Source: Cololabis saira (taxonomy: Eukaryota > Chordata > Actinopteri > Beloniformes > Belonidae). Taken from it: 64,000 nt of DNA. The notes beneath the pieces were generated by a model, which searched no databases, was not told where the DNA came from, and saw nothing but the letters and a program-made list of their open reading frames with translations. Of the stretch, positions 11,095 through 27,060 are shown piece after piece; the stretch's first letter is position 1; each line of letters opens with the position of its first letter. Where the stretch lies: the NCBI RefSeq assembly GCF_033807715.1, contig NC_084599.1, positions 12,171,625 to 12,235,624 of the forward strand, read 5' to 3'. The translations under genes and the position numbers were made by a program.

Positions 11095-12949
11095 GTGAGA
11101 CTGAATGAAGCTGCCAATCACAGGAACTCACTCAGGGATTGGGGGTTTATTTGAGGGTGGGGGGGCTGTTTTCCTTTCTTTTCTTTTTCCTAATTGGTAA
11201 AAAAAAAAACCTGTACTTGTTTGCCCTAAAGACGCCTTCAAGGTTGTCAGCAGGTCACCGATGAAGTGAAGGAACTTACCTCTTCCACAGCTTAAGTGTT
11301 TTTCACCCCCTACTTGTTATTTGTTGTTGCTTTGATGTCTGACCTGCAACAATGCATTTTCATGGTGGTTTTATTGGATTTTCTAAACAGTAATTTCTAA
11401 TCAGAGTGAAGCATTTCCTAAGCTTTATGTCTTGAGTGGCATAATCAGGTTTGTGTGTGTGGCCCCCGACAGGTCCAGGTTCTCCTGACACCCCTGGTTT
11501 TTGTCTCGTCTGGCTTTGCTGTTACACAAGCTCTTCTCTCCGTCTCCATCTGTCCTCTCACTGTCGGCTCGGCACTGACAGATGTGTTGCATACATTGAT
11601 TCCTGTTAATTGTGTTTCTAACTTGCATAATCAGCTTATGGAGCTGAGACCAGTCAGGTGTGTGTACCTCAGGGGTGTGTGTGTCAGTTTGCATGTGTTC
11701 CCAAATGTTTTTTTTTTTATGGAAGAACCACTGAATGTCACTGAAATCTATTATAGTCTTCAGTTCTTCCCAAGGTGGGTCAAGTGGGTTTCTCTGCAAT
11801 TTAGAAGATCATATAAGTCAGAAGAATCCTTAACTGCAAGGTTGAAGGTTTAAAATTAAAAATGTTAATAGGTTGAACTGGATTTCGGGCGTAGATTAAC
11901 TAATGGTAAATACAGTAAGTTATATGACATCATCATTCTGCGTCAAGACACCATTGTAACGTGAAGAGAAGAGACTTGGAGGGTAGAAAAAGATGGATGC
12001 TTGATTATAAAACCACTTACCTGGAAGAGATGACGATATGGATCTGACTGTTTACAGTATATCGGTGCATCCTGTGTTAGACACGGCCATGAATCTGCAG
12101 GTAGAGAAGCTTTCCCTCCAACCAGAGTATTTGCAGAGCTTCCCCTAACCTTTCATGAGTCAAAGTGCCCCAAAGTGGAACGCTGTACCCCCCCTCAATT
12201 TCTCCTCCGTGCTGTAACTGCAGAAACAAATGTACTGTGTTAGTACATCATATGCACATCATTTTCCATTTCTGTTGTGATAGCCGCTAATACAGAAATA
12301 CAGAGGTCAAAAGGTCACAGTATTAGTTAAATGGCTGATATAAACTTCTTTAGTGCTACTTTCAGCTATTCTTCATTTTTTAATGTTCTTCCCTCAATAA
12401 TTCACGTTGCCGCTCTCGGCGGTGACACAGCTGTCGGAGAGTGAGAGAACAAACAAGGCGAGGCGAGGAGTGCAGGACAGGACCCCACACTGAGCTAAAA
12501 TTAGCATTCAAGTGGTGGGTTAAAGATGAGGGAAAGTTCCTGCTGCCTACAGGGGTGATAGCGCTCCGGCGTCACGCCGGATTTCCGGCATACCGAGGTG
12601 TTTGCGAGAAAAAAATAAAATAAAATCAGGTTTGCCGTCTATTTTTCTTATGATATGAATTTTTCATATACCGTAATACCGGTGAGTATGTACACAACGT
12701 TGGGAACGCCGCGCGGCGGAACGTAGCGCTGCTGGACACTGTTTGTTAGGGGACTGTTTAGCAAGTGAGCAGAGCCGGCAGGGAAAAGTCAACAGTGCCG
12801 CGTGTAACCTAAATCTACCATGGTCTCAGCGTTAGGGCTCGGCCAAGTGAGGCTTTATAAATATATGGGCTTTATAAATTTATTAAATATATGAGCGCGG
12901 AGTCGGCGAGGAGCTGCGCGCTGCGAGCAGTACCAGCCGGGCGCTGTGA

Positions 12950-13065
12950 AGCCTGATTTATGGTTCCGCGTTAAATCGACGCAGAGCTTTCGCCGTAGTA
13001 CGACCATACGCGTTACCCACGGCGTATGGTCTGCGTTGGTGTAACGCGGAACCATATATCAGCCT
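12950..13065. mobile_element. Short palindromic Harbinger-type MITE
   Basis: A 116-bp element whose halves are nearly perfect inverted complements, with termini AGCCTGATTTATGGTTCCGC and GCGGAACCATATATCAGCCT. The termini resemble the longer element at 20848-21325 (AGGCTGAATTATGC and its inverse). The flanking 3-mers are TGA and TAA, so a target duplication is not clean. Confidence 0.65.
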
Positions 13066-13290
13066 TAAACCACACCTGCAGCCCGTGAGCTCATCAGGAG
13101 GTTAGAGAGCGGCTGCGAGTTCATTGCTGGTTCGTTTTGTTAACTCTGAGAGCTTTATTGGTTTGTTTTTTAGCTTGCTGGTGTTTTTTTTCTCTCTGGG
13201 ATTTTTGAGTTATTTATGAAGAAGTTCTGAGTTCCGTGTGAGCAGTATTCGAGTTGAGGGGGGATGAGGGGTGATGTGATGGCACCCCCC

Positions 13291-13920
13291 CTGAAATAAA
13301 AACGGTCCAAATCATCCCCCCTGAAATAAAAACGGTCCAAATCATCCCCCCTGAAATAAAAACGGTCCAAATCATCCCCCCTGAAATAAAAACGGTCCAA
13401 ATCATCCCCCCCTGAAATAAAAACGGTCCAAATCATCCCCCCTGAAATATAAACGGTCCAAATCATCCCCCCTGAAATAAAAACGGTCCAAATCATCCCC
13501 CCTGAAATAAAAACGGTCCAAATCATACCCCCTGAAATAAAAACGGTCCAAATCATCCCCCCTGAAATAAAAACGGTCCAAATCATCCCCCCCTGAAATA
13601 AAAACGGTCCAAATCATCCCCCCTGAAATATAAACGGTCCAAATCATCCCCCCTGAAATAAAAACGGTCCAAATCATCCCCCCTGAAATAAAAACGGTCC
13701 AAATCATACCCCCTGAAATAAAAACGGTCCAAATCATCCCCCCTGAAATAAAAACGGTCCAAATCATCCCCCCCTGAAATAAAAACGGTCCAAATCATAC
13801 CCCCTGAAATAAAAACGGTCCAAATCATCCCCCCCTGAAATAAAAACGGTCCAAATCATCCCCCCTGAAATAAAAACGGTCCAAATCATCCCCCCCTGAA
13901 ATAAAAACGGTCCAAATCAT
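13291..13920. repeat. 30-bp tandem array, 21 copies, with a 181-bp higher-order repeat
   Basis: The unit CTGAAATAAAAACGGTCC plus AAATCATCCCCC recurs at spacings of 30 or 31. Starts can be read at 13291, 13321, 13351, 13381, 13412, 13442 and so on to 13896. Variant units (AAATATAAACGG; CATACCCC; an extra C) recur in the same order in 13412-13592 and 13593-13773, each exactly 181 bp. This shows that a block of six units was duplicated as a whole. Because 30 is a multiple of three, the - strand is open and gives a spurious MIWTVFISGG peptide repeat. Confidence 0.97.
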
Positions 13921-14058
13921 CCGCCCTGTAAAACTTCCATCCCTCCTTTCCATCCCTTATGTCATTTCATCAATGAATGTGGTTTTACTGCTATTTCAAC
14001 ATTTAGAGTCATCACCAGAAAAATAACATTTGACAATTTTCACCTGTTTTCAAGTAAA

Positions 14059-14171
14059 TTTTCACTTGAAATAAGTAGGAAAATCTGCCAGTGGGACAAG
14101 ATTTATCTTCTTATTACAAGCAAAAACATCTTGTTCCACTGGCAGATTTTTCTACTTATTTCAAGTGAAAA
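14059..14171. repeat. Long hairpin (44-nt arms) nested in the hAT-like element
   Basis: The arm at 14059-14102 (TTTTCACTTGAAATAAGTAG and onward to GGGACAAGAT) is the near-perfect inverse of 14128-14171, with a loop of about 25 nt. A copy with a shortened left arm lies at 29527-29632 at the same place in the sister element, so the hairpin element was present before the two copies separated. Confidence 0.9.
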
Positions 14172-15366
14172 TCTACTTGAAACAGACTGATTTATTGCTT
14201 GTGTAGTTGAAAAATACATGAGAACAGGACCTTGAAAAAAAATAATCACACATTAAATCGCAATCGTAATATTGAGGAAAAAAATCGCAATTAGATTATT
14301 TTCAAAAATCGTTCAGCCCTACATTAGAATCATAAGGGCCGCCACCTCATTGTAAACGGCATCATTTTGTGAGGCCATGCAAACCTTTATTTATACTAGT
14401 GTGGACATTAATGTTTTTCTACAATATTTCCTCCTCATGACAGTAAAATAGGCCATTCTAAGCCAATTTACTGCTTCACATGCGGTTGTGTTTGTGTGTG
14501 TTTGGCAGCGTGGAGGCATATCTACAAAAATATGGAAAATCTACAAAAGTCATCAGAATATTCAATTTAATGAACTATTTATCAAAATGTTGTCCCAGGG
14601 AATCACACCCCTGGCCTATGTTGTTCAATTGTCTCATTCTGTTTTCTATGGGCTGCATGTGGTGAGCTTGAACAACAGGACCATGGGTCAATTTACACCA
14701 GACTTACACTTTAAGAGGACAAAAAATGACAATTGTGTTGATCGGGGCATATATCTTGGCTTAGGGGCTCGCTTACCTCCCAGGGAAAAAAAGTTCAGGC
14801 TCAGGATTTTTTTTTACTATCACCCCTGTGCCTACCAAAACCAAAAACCTGAGTCTCTAATTTAAACAAAAATCCTTTTGGGGTATTGCAGTCCAAGCCC
14901 AACTCAACAGAAAATCCATTTGTGTAACTTGGTGCCATAAAGCTGATGGTTTTGGGCAAATTCAAGAAATATTTGCTGTGGAATTTGACATTCACATTTC
15001 ATGTTGTGATTATTCTTCTCAGACCATCAAATATCAGTCTGTATTTTATTTTTGTTTGAGTTTAAATAATGGAACAACTAACAGGAGTCCAATCAGCTGG
15101 ATTTTATGAGGGCGACACATAAAACTGAAAAACTAAATGTAACAGTTGTTCAGCATCAGATAAGCATTTTAATTCTGATAGTTGTTACTATATAGTGTGT
15201 TCTTGAGGAAACAAAGTTATTCCTCTGGCTAATAATTGAACATTTGACATCACACCTAAAGGTGACCCTTCTCTTCTTGGTGTTTTGTTTGGGTTTTTTT
15301 CTCTTCTGATTTTTGCCCTGGCTCCTTTCAAAACGTCACCATGGCTTTCTTATAATATAGTAAGAG

Positions 15367-15907
15367 CTAGGCCTGTGTTGAAAAAAATCGATTTTCCGAT
15401 TCTAAATCGATTCTCATATTAATTCCTAAAAATCGATTCTTATGTCTAAAGATCGATTTTTTTTTTTTGATTTTTTTTTTTCCCCTCATCATTTTCTCCA
15501 GGTGAACTTTAATCCCAGTAGTCGGACACACAGTTTGTCATGACACTTCTGAAAAATGCCAGGTGCTTCATGGCAATATGTGTGCGTGGTGACAGAAAAA
15601 ATTAGATAAGCTAAAATGATTTGTTTACTGCATGAACTGTTGCAATTTCTTTCTTTTTTGCACTTTAAATGGATATTGAAAGGCCTGTTTGAGTTATTTA
15701 TTTCTTAGTTATTTCACAATAATTATTGTGAAATTATTATTTCACTAGTTATTTTACAGTCATATAATTCAGGCAACAGCTCAAAAAACATTTTAAATAA
15801 CACTAAGCCAAATCAATATCGAATCGAATCGAATCATGATAATCGATTCTGAATATTAAGAATCGGAATCGAATCGATTCTTGACATTTGAATCGATCCC
15901 CAGCCCT
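15367..15907. mobile_element. hAT-type MITE with perfect 8-bp target duplication
   Basis: A 541-bp element flanked by AGTAAGAG at 15359-15366 and 15908-15915. The ends are imperfect inverted repeats (CTAGGCCTGTG at the left; GATCCCCAGCCCT at the right), followed inward by many ATCGATT motifs in inverted arrangement. It encodes no protein. The 8-bp duplication is characteristic of hAT transposition. It lies in the last polrmt intron, about 60 bp before the terminal exon. Confidence 0.85.
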
Positions 15908-15974
15908 AGTAAGAGACGTAACCTCTGCCCTCTGACTAAAACTTGCTCTGACACTTTGCCTCTTGCCTCGACAG

Positions 15975-16024
15975 GTGATTTTGATCTCCAGCAGGTGAAA
16001 GAATCCACATACTTCTTCAGCTGA
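15975..16024 (+). CDS. polrmt: DNA-directed RNA polymerase, mitochondrial: terminal coding exon
   Basis: Acceptor TTGCCTCGACAG. With the split Gly codon it reads GDFDLQQVKESTYFFS and stops at TGA 16022-16024. The ending FDLEQVKxSTYFFS is diagnostic for vertebrate POLRMT; the aromatic C-terminus contacts the active site in T7-like polymerases. The six exons together encode roughly the last 145 residues; the N-terminal extension, PPR and most of the polymerase domain lie left of the window. polrmt is transcribed towards hcn2. Confidence 0.97.
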
Positions 16025-16490
16025 GAGGCTGAGAGTGGGAGCCAGCAGATGGAGATGAGTGGAATTGACAGAGTGCAGCAGGGAGGCTGCGGGCCCCACA
16101 GTCCTCGCCGGCCTCCGTCTCCCACAGACACCAGGACATTGATCTGGCCGTGCCCTCCGGTCCGTGGACTGTCTGGAGCTGCTGGAGGCGTTCACACACA
16201 GTGAACCTGCCTTATTAACTTATTTGTTCTGTAAACTGATGGCGTGGGTGGGAGACTCATGCAGTCGAAGAATGAGAGGTAAAGGACTGCACTGGGATGT
16301 TGAGATTTCAGTTACTGGAGAAAGTACCTCTTATAACAGATTAACTATTTTCAGGTACATGTATATATGTGTCTGTCTGTGAGTGTGAGTGTGTGCGTGC
16401 GTGTGTGTGCATGTGTAGTCCGTCCATTGCTCAGAAACACTTCTGCTGCTCAGTCAGACTGTAAATAAACTTTTTCTTATAAACTGTAAC
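16025..16490 (+). other. polrmt: polrmt 3' UTR with AATAAA signal
   Basis: Non-coding sequence after the stop, with a canonical AATAAA at 16464-16469. Cleavage would be expected about 15-25 bases later. A TG-rich stretch (16380-16415) precedes the signal and another (16514-16548) follows it; the latter may act as the downstream GU-rich element. Confidence 0.7.
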
Positions 16491-16808
16491 TGCAACTGAT
16501 TAATGGTGCAAGTGTGATTGTGTGTGTGATTGTGTGTGTGTGTGTGTTTTCATGCTGTAAAGAGCTTTGAGGAGTATGGGTGTGACACCTAACCATCAAC
16601 CCCAGGATGACCTCTGAAACAGTGCCAAGGGTCTCTGTGAGACTGCTCTTGATTTTTACCTTCTTGAAGTAACTAAGCATTTGTTTGGAATAAACATGTT
16701 TCTTAAAATGTGTCCATGTGCATTCAGTTGAAAGAAGCTGGTATTCTTATGGTGCTTAACTGGGATGAATTAGAAGAGCCTGCTATTTGTTATGTTTGCA
16801 TATTTCAG

Positions 16809-17032
16809 TCCCATTGTGGGATGAAGGCCTTTTAGATGCAGCACAAAGGCTTTGCAGGCTTCACACTAATCAACTCAGATACTATTTCTATGGGCCAGTG
16901 CCACCCACAGAAGTAAAAATAGCAGAGGTGCTATCTGATCATCGCTGGAAACATTACAGCTCTTTCAGACGAAAGGTGGTGTTCGTGTTCAAAGGCGAGT
17001 GTAAGCGCTGCCAGACAAAGCTGACTGACTGA
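16809..17032 (+). CDS. Candidate terminal exon of unknown gene
   Basis: An AG acceptor after a T-rich stretch (TTTGCATATTTCAG) is followed by about 73 open codons, and AATAAA occurs at 17039-17044, only seven bases after the TGA. The peptide is well mixed and not low-complexity: PLWDEGLLDAAQRLCRLHTN early on, an RYYFYGPVPPTEV segment, and FKGECKRCQTKLTD with a CxxC at the end. I do not recognise the family. It could be the last exon of a small + strand gene, an alternative 3' exon of polrmt (the phase would need two bases at the start), a pseudogene piece, or chance. The very short 3' UTR counts against a normal gene. Confidence 0.3.
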
Positions 17033-17503
17033 CAATGTAATAAAGTGGAAATCATCTTTTAAGGTGGCATGAATAGTGTGCAGATTAGACTACGTTTTCT
17101 GATGATCTCCAAGGAAACATGGACGCAGACAGACTCTTCATACAGTATTATATGACATGTGAGATACAACTTTGATCACAGATTTTATTGTTCTGGTTAA
17201 AAAAAATAAAGATCTGTCACCTACTGCCTTGATTTGACATCAAATGATGCCTCCGCTGCAGGTTTTGTGTTCAGTTCAGTTTTTAGCAGGATTTATTGTT
17301 AATACTTCAAAAATATAGGTGCATTCTCACACTATTTAATTTTTTAAAAAAAGCATAAATTGGAAAGTTTGTAAGCAATGTCTAATTAAAAGTCATATGA
17401 ACTAAGTTACTGTTGGATAAACAGACTTCTTTTTAGAATAACGTTAAGTTTTGGCTGTTGTCCCGTGGAGTCCATGCATTGAAAGAAGACATTTACGAAA
17501 GAC

Positions 17504-17580
17504 ATACAGTACAGACCAAACGTTTGGACACATTCAAACAAATGGGGATGGGTGTCCAAACTTTTAGTCTGTTTGGACTT
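17504..17580. mobile_element. Tiny Tc1-type inverted-repeat remnant
   Basis: AGACCAAACGTTTGGACAC at the left faces GGTGTCCAAACTTTTAGTCT at the right with about 20 bp between. The sequence resembles the terminal repeats of fish Tc1-like elements brought together by internal deletion. Confidence 0.5.
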
Positions 17581-17727
17581 TTTTGCAACATTCATGTGTC
17601 AAATCAACCAGTGGACATAGTTAAACTATTCATCATAATAAACAGGTTCAAAAATACTTTCCAGAAATGTTTCACCACTGCATCTTTGCGAGTACAGATA
17701 TCTTACTGATACTGTCACATGAACAGT

Positions 17728-18995
17728 CAGGCAAAAAAGTATTTAGTCAGACACCAGTTGTGCAAGTTCTCCCACTGTAGCTGGTATTTTGGTCCGTTCC
17801 TCCATGCAGATCTCCTCTAGAGCAGTGATGTTTTGGGGCTGTCGCTGGGAAACACGGACTTTCAACTCCCTCCAAAGATTTTCTATGGGGTTGAGATCTG
17901 GAGACTGGCTAGGCCACTCCAGGACCTTGAAATGTTTCTTACGAAGTCACTCCTTCGTTGCCCGGGCGATGTGATCATTGTCATGCTGAAAGACCCAGCC
18001 ACGTTTCATCTTCAACGCCCTTGCTGAAGGAAAGAGGTTTTCGCTCAAAATATAACGATACATGGCCCCATTCATGCTTTCTCTTACACGGATCAGTCGT
18101 CCTGGTCCTTTTGCAGAAAAACATCCCCAAACCATGATGTTTCCACCCCCATGCTTCACAGTAGGTTTGGTGTTCTTTGGATGCAGCTCAGCTTCCTTTC
18201 TCCTCCAAACACGACAAAAACTTCTATTTTGGTTTCATCTGACCATATAACATTCTCCCAATCCTCTTCTGCATCATCCAAATGCTCTCTAGCAAACTTC
18301 AGACGGGCCTGGACATGTAGTGGCTTCAGCAGGGGGAACGTCTGGCCCTGCAGGATCTGAGTCCCTGATCGTAGTGAGTTACTGATGGTGCCTTTGTTAC
18401 TTTGGTCCCAGCTCTCTGCAGGTCCTTCACTAGGTCCCCATGTGGTTCTGGGATCTTTACTCACCGTTCTTGTGATCATTTTTACCCCATGGGGTGAGAT
18501 CTTGTGTAGAGCCCCAGATGGAGGGAGATTATCAGTGGTCTTCCATGTCTTCCATTTTCTAATAATTGCTCCCACAGTTGATTTCTTCACACCAAGCTGC
18601 TACCTATTGCAGATTCAGTCTTCCCAGCCTGGTGCAGGTCTACAATTCTGTTTCTCACGTCCTTTGACAGCTCTTTGGTCTCGGCCATAGTGGAGTTTGG
18701 AGTGTGACTGTTTGAGGTTGTGGACAGGTGTCTTTTATACTGATAACCAGTTAAAACAGGTGCCATTAATACAGGTAAAGAGTGGAGGACAGAGGAGCCT
18801 CTTAAAGAAGAAGTTACAGGTCTGTGAAAGCCAGAAATCTTGCTTGTTTGTAGGTGACCAAATACTTATTTTACAGAGGAATTTACCAATTCATTCAGTA
18901 AAAATCCTACAATGTGATTTCCTGAATTATTTCCCCCCATTCTGTCTGTCATAGTTGAAGTTACCTATGATGAAAATTACAGACCTCTCTCATCA
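17728..18995 (-). pseudogene. Tc1/mariner transposon with frameshifted transposase; one terminus lost
   Basis: The transposase reads on the - strand in pieces: a frame at 18590-18156 with a helix-turn-helix part ([20 protein letters not shown]) and [10 protein letters not shown] holding the first catalytic Asp; a second at 18159-17947 with [15 protein letters not shown] and FQHDNDHIA holding the second Asp; and a third frame at about 17945-17770 with [13 protein letters not shown] holding the final Glu. The DDE triad is thus present but split by at least two frameshifts and stops, so no protein can be made. The terminal repeat CAGGCAAAAAAGTATTTAG begins at about 17728. The opposite terminus breaks off near 18995 without the matching repeat. 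It lies between the convergent host genes. Confidence 0.9.
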
Positions 18996-19659
18996 TCCCC
19001 ACTGTGTATTTTCAAACAAAAAAGCCAAAAACGAGTAAGAAAATAACTAGTTTGGGTCTCCTGAAGTGCGTTTAGGATCACATATACCTTACAAGTGTCA
19101 CAGTAACGTGATCTTAGTTCAGCATGGGGGAACACTAATGGATGGTGGTATGGCTGAACTGATGGATGCTGAGCAGTGAAGTGTTTCTGCGTTCAGTGTT
19201 GCAGGTGTTAGTATCACATGGAGAGGGGGATGGCTGGCTATCACATTTAAGACTCTGGACTACAGCATTTAGAAACGTTCAAACGTGGTGTGTTTGTGCG
19301 AAAAGGAAGGTCAGACAGCGGTTTGTGTTGTTTAGTTTAATCTACACTTTGGATGAGGAAGCACATGGGGAGCGGAGCACATGTTGAGGATGCCCTCTCT
19401 CAACAAAGTGACTCTGTCGTTTAGCCTGAGGGCTCTGCTTCTCTGCAGTGATTGCTGGAATCCTGGTGGTCAGAGCTCAGAGCTCCAGCAGTAATGGAAT
19501 GCAGCTTCAAGCAGGAAATGCACAGAGATGTGCCATTACCCAGGTACCGACATGTGTCCTCTGTGGTGAAGAATGTGTTCATGTGCAAGTGTGATATTTA
19601 AAAATTGGACAAAACCATCATGCTCTTTTAATAAACAATACTGTTTTATGTCTTCTCGC

Positions 19660-20265
19660 AGATTACTTTATTTTATGACTCAAGTAGAAGTAAAAAGTAG
19701 TCATCCAAATAATTACTTGAGTAAAAGTAAAACAGTACTTGGAGAAAAAACTACTCAAATACTGAGTAACTGTTGAGTAACGTCTGATTTATTTTTTTAA
19801 CACAACCATTCAAACTGACAAAAGTACAAAATAATCATCTTCAGGCAAATTAAATCAATAAAATTAATTAAAATTAATAAAAAATAAAAGATAGCTTAAA
19901 TTAAAATAATCTTAAAGTAAATTCAGGTACTTTAATAAATAATAAAATAAATAAAATAATAACAGAATAAAAAAATAAATTAAGCACAAGTAGCGCAAAA
20001 TTTCAAGCCTTTGTACTTTTCTTTTTTAACCAGAACTAGAACAAGCCCATGAACTCATAGAAACTGTGTGATAAAAGAAAAGTAACAGCTCAACGTAGCC
20101 TAATGTAGCGGAGTAAGAGTAACAGTTTCTTCTTCACAAATCTACTCAAGTAAAAGTAAAAAGTATAGCGATTCAAAACTACTCCTAAAAGTACAGAATT
20201 TCCCAAAACTTACTCAAGTAAATGTAACGGAGTAAATGTAACTCGTTACTACCCACCTCTGTTTA
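19660..20265 (-). mobile_element. hAT-like non-autonomous element, uninterrupted copy (inverted arm 1)
   Basis: About 600 bp, AT-rich, ending in CGTTACTACCCACCTCTG at about 20263. It is the inverse complement of the element at 20703-21915 along its length, including the CAAGTAGAAGTAAAAA region and the ACTCAAGTAA motifs. The distal end near 19660 is less sharp. It contains a single TTA in ACTCTTACTCCGC at about 20120-20135 where the sister copy carries a MITE. Confidence 0.75.
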
Positions 20266-20702
20266 CAGTCATATCCAAAACATCTCTTACTGTGAATCTG
20301 TTAATGGATGTTAATGGTTTAAAGTCTACATTATCCTCGATTGATCCTTTGTATGTCTCCTATCTCTTGGTTACGTCACTGCATGCTGAAATCAGCCTTC
20401 ACTCATATCTCAAACGTGTATTTGAGATATCCCCCTAGATGCCTGCAGGGGGCGCTGTGCTGGCTGACTACATCAGCGTAGAGGCGAGCCTTCACTGTGC
20501 GACATGATTGACATTAATGGATTTCAGAGGACCTTTAGTAAGTAACGGGCTTCACCATCGTTGGCTCTATGCCATACATCTACAAGTGAGTCAAGTGGAC
20601 GTTCTAAATCGGTCCTAAGTGAAACGGCTACACGAGGGCCCGCTCAGGGTGTTCCCCTGTCTCACACTCCTATTACGCTGGAAACAGCTCCATCCAAACC
20701 AG

Positions 20703-21915
20703 AGGTGGGTAGTAACGAGTTACATTTACTCCGTTACATTCACTTGAGTAAGTTTTGGGAAATTTTGTACTTTTAGGAGTAGTTTTGAATCACTATACTT
20801 CTTACTTTTACTTGAGTAGATTTGTGAAGGAGAAACTGTTTCTCTTAAGGCTGAATTATGCTTCTGCGTCAAAATGGCGCCGTGCCTACGGCGTGTGGTT
20901 TGGATCGACGCAGACGACACGCCGTCACCTGCGCCGTCTCTGACGTGCACCTCCCGAAAATTGTAACTACGCGTCGAGGAGACGCAGACCACACGCAGAC
21001 GGAGAGGGCTGTGATTGGTTCATTTGAAAGCGAAGCATTTCCGGTTTCCGGTTTGAAGCAGTCGTGAACTTCCAGGGCTCTTTTCTTCGTTTATATGTGA
21101 TTTTTTTTGTTTTGGTTTTTTGCACAATAGTTGTCCTTATCTCTTTGATTTACTGTGACCGGAAAAAGTCGGATAAAACATTCAGAAAAAGATCGCTAAC
21201 TAGCGGTCAGGGGGGTACTGCACCGCGGCGAAATGAAGTGATGGAGAAGTCCGAAGGGTTCACGACGGCGTCATGGCTGCGGCGTGTGCTCTGCGTTGGT
21301 TTGACGCAGAACCTTAATTCAGCCTTTACTCCGCTACATTAGGCTACGTTGAGCTGTTACTTTTCTTTTATCCCTTTTATCCACGTACGCGTCAATCTCA
21401 TGAAATCACTGGGTGATTCTTTGGGAAAAATATTTGTTTTTGCATGTTTTGTCACATAAACACAGACTCAAACACACAGAGTTTCTATGAGTTCATGGGC
21501 TTGTTCTAGTTCTGCCTGGTTATAAAAGAAAAGTACAAAGGCTTGAAATGTTGTGCTACTTGTGCTTAATTTATTTTTTTATTCTGTTATTTTATTATTT
21601 ATTAAAGTACTTGAATTTACTTTAACATTATTTTAATTTAAGCTATTTTTTATGAATTTTAATTTATTCTATTATTTTATTGATTTAATTTGCCTGAAGA
21701 TGATTATTTTGTACTTTTGTCTGTTTGAATGGTTGTGTTAAAAAAATAAATCAGACGTTACTCAACAGTTACTCAGTACTTGAGTAGTTTTCTCACCAAG
21801 TACTTTTTTTACTTTTACTCAAGTAATTATTTGGATGACGATTTTTACTTCTACTTGAGTCATATTATTCTGAAGTAACAGTACTTTTACTTGAGTACAA
21901 TTTTTGGCTACTCTA
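20703..21915 (+). mobile_element. hAT-like non-autonomous element, interrupted copy (inverted arm 2)
   Basis: Begins with CAGAGGTGGGTAGTAACGAG (starting at about 20699-20703) and ends with GGCTACTCTACCCAGCTC. The flanks ATCCAAAC and ATCCAACC resemble an 8-bp hAT duplication with one mismatch. The element is the same family as 19660-20265 in opposite orientation and contains the Harbinger-type MITE at 20848-21325. Confidence 0.75.
20848..21325. mobile_element. Harbinger-type MITE inserted in a hAT-like element
   Basis: A 478-bp element with termini AGGCTGAATTATGCTTCTGC and GCAGAACCTTAATTCAGCCT, flanked by TTA at 20845-20847 and 21326-21328. The uninterrupted sister repeat at 19660-20265 shows the pre-insertion sequence with one TTA, so the borders are certain. 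It is GC-richer than its host and encodes no recognisable protein. Confidence 0.92.
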
Positions 21916-22368
21916 CCCAGCTCCATCCAACCACAGCCAGAAATAAAACTAACATGTTCTTTGGAACGATGTGTAACGATTCACTGAATGAGTCCACATG
22001 TTCAGACGAAGGTGCCTCACATCAGACTAGTACGGGGCTTTTAGCAGAGCTCTTTACTCCGGCAGCAGGACCATCAGAGTGGACACTATTGAAGTGTGGC
22101 TCGCCATCAGCCAGACAGGCCTGTCATCCGGTCTTTGATAGCCGCACCACTCACTCTCACCGAGGGGACTTTGATTGCGTTGCCAGGCTCTTGAGCTCTT
22201 CCGGCCTATCTCCTGCCCTGTGGCGTCACGAGAGTCCGGCACTCAGCGATGCTAGCAGGAGAGCACAGTGAGAGCTCTCTGACAGCAGGGGAGAGGAAGC
22301 AGGAGGCAACGCAGTAGGGGAGGCAGAGCTGCTGTTTGGCTGAGAAAGACAGGTGATGCAGGAGTGTA

Positions 22369-27060
<4,692 letters not shown>

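Larger units (their letters stand above)
13243..14200. mobile_element. hAT-like non-autonomous element, copy with amplified internal unit (right end lost)
   Basis: Starts with CAGTATTCGAGTTGAGGGGG and parallels the complete element at 29300-30036: the same order of GGGGATGAGG, the CTGAAATAAAAACGGTCC unit, the block at 13925-14030 with CATTTCATCAATGAATGTGG, and the nested hairpin. The shared sequence fades near 14180-14200 and the inverted right terminus seen at 30020-30036 is missing. The 30-bp unit present once in the sister copy is repeated 21 times here. Confidence 0.75.
11095..15974 (+). other. Last polrmt intron (4.9 kb), rich in mobile elements
   Basis: Joins the exons at 11021 and 15975 in phase. 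It holds a small Harbinger-type palindrome (12950-13065), a hAT-like element with a 21-copy tandem array (13243 to about 14200), sequence at 14230-14330 resembling the end of another fish DNA element, and a complete hAT-type MITE (15367-15907). I see nothing recognisable in 11100-12900 or 14350-15350. Confidence 0.85.

Noticed and set aside
13170..13828. Open frames encoding repeated MIWTVFISGG / DDLDRFYFRG peptides
   Set aside because: A by-product of a 30-bp tandem repeat whose length is a multiple of three. The sister element has one unit and no ORF.
13291..13920. Regular 30-bp repeats resembling a CRISPR array
   Set aside because: There are no unique spacers; units abut directly. The context is a fish intron.
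18385..18690. + strand ORFs across the Tc1 element
   Set aside because: They are antisense shadows of the transposase coding strand.
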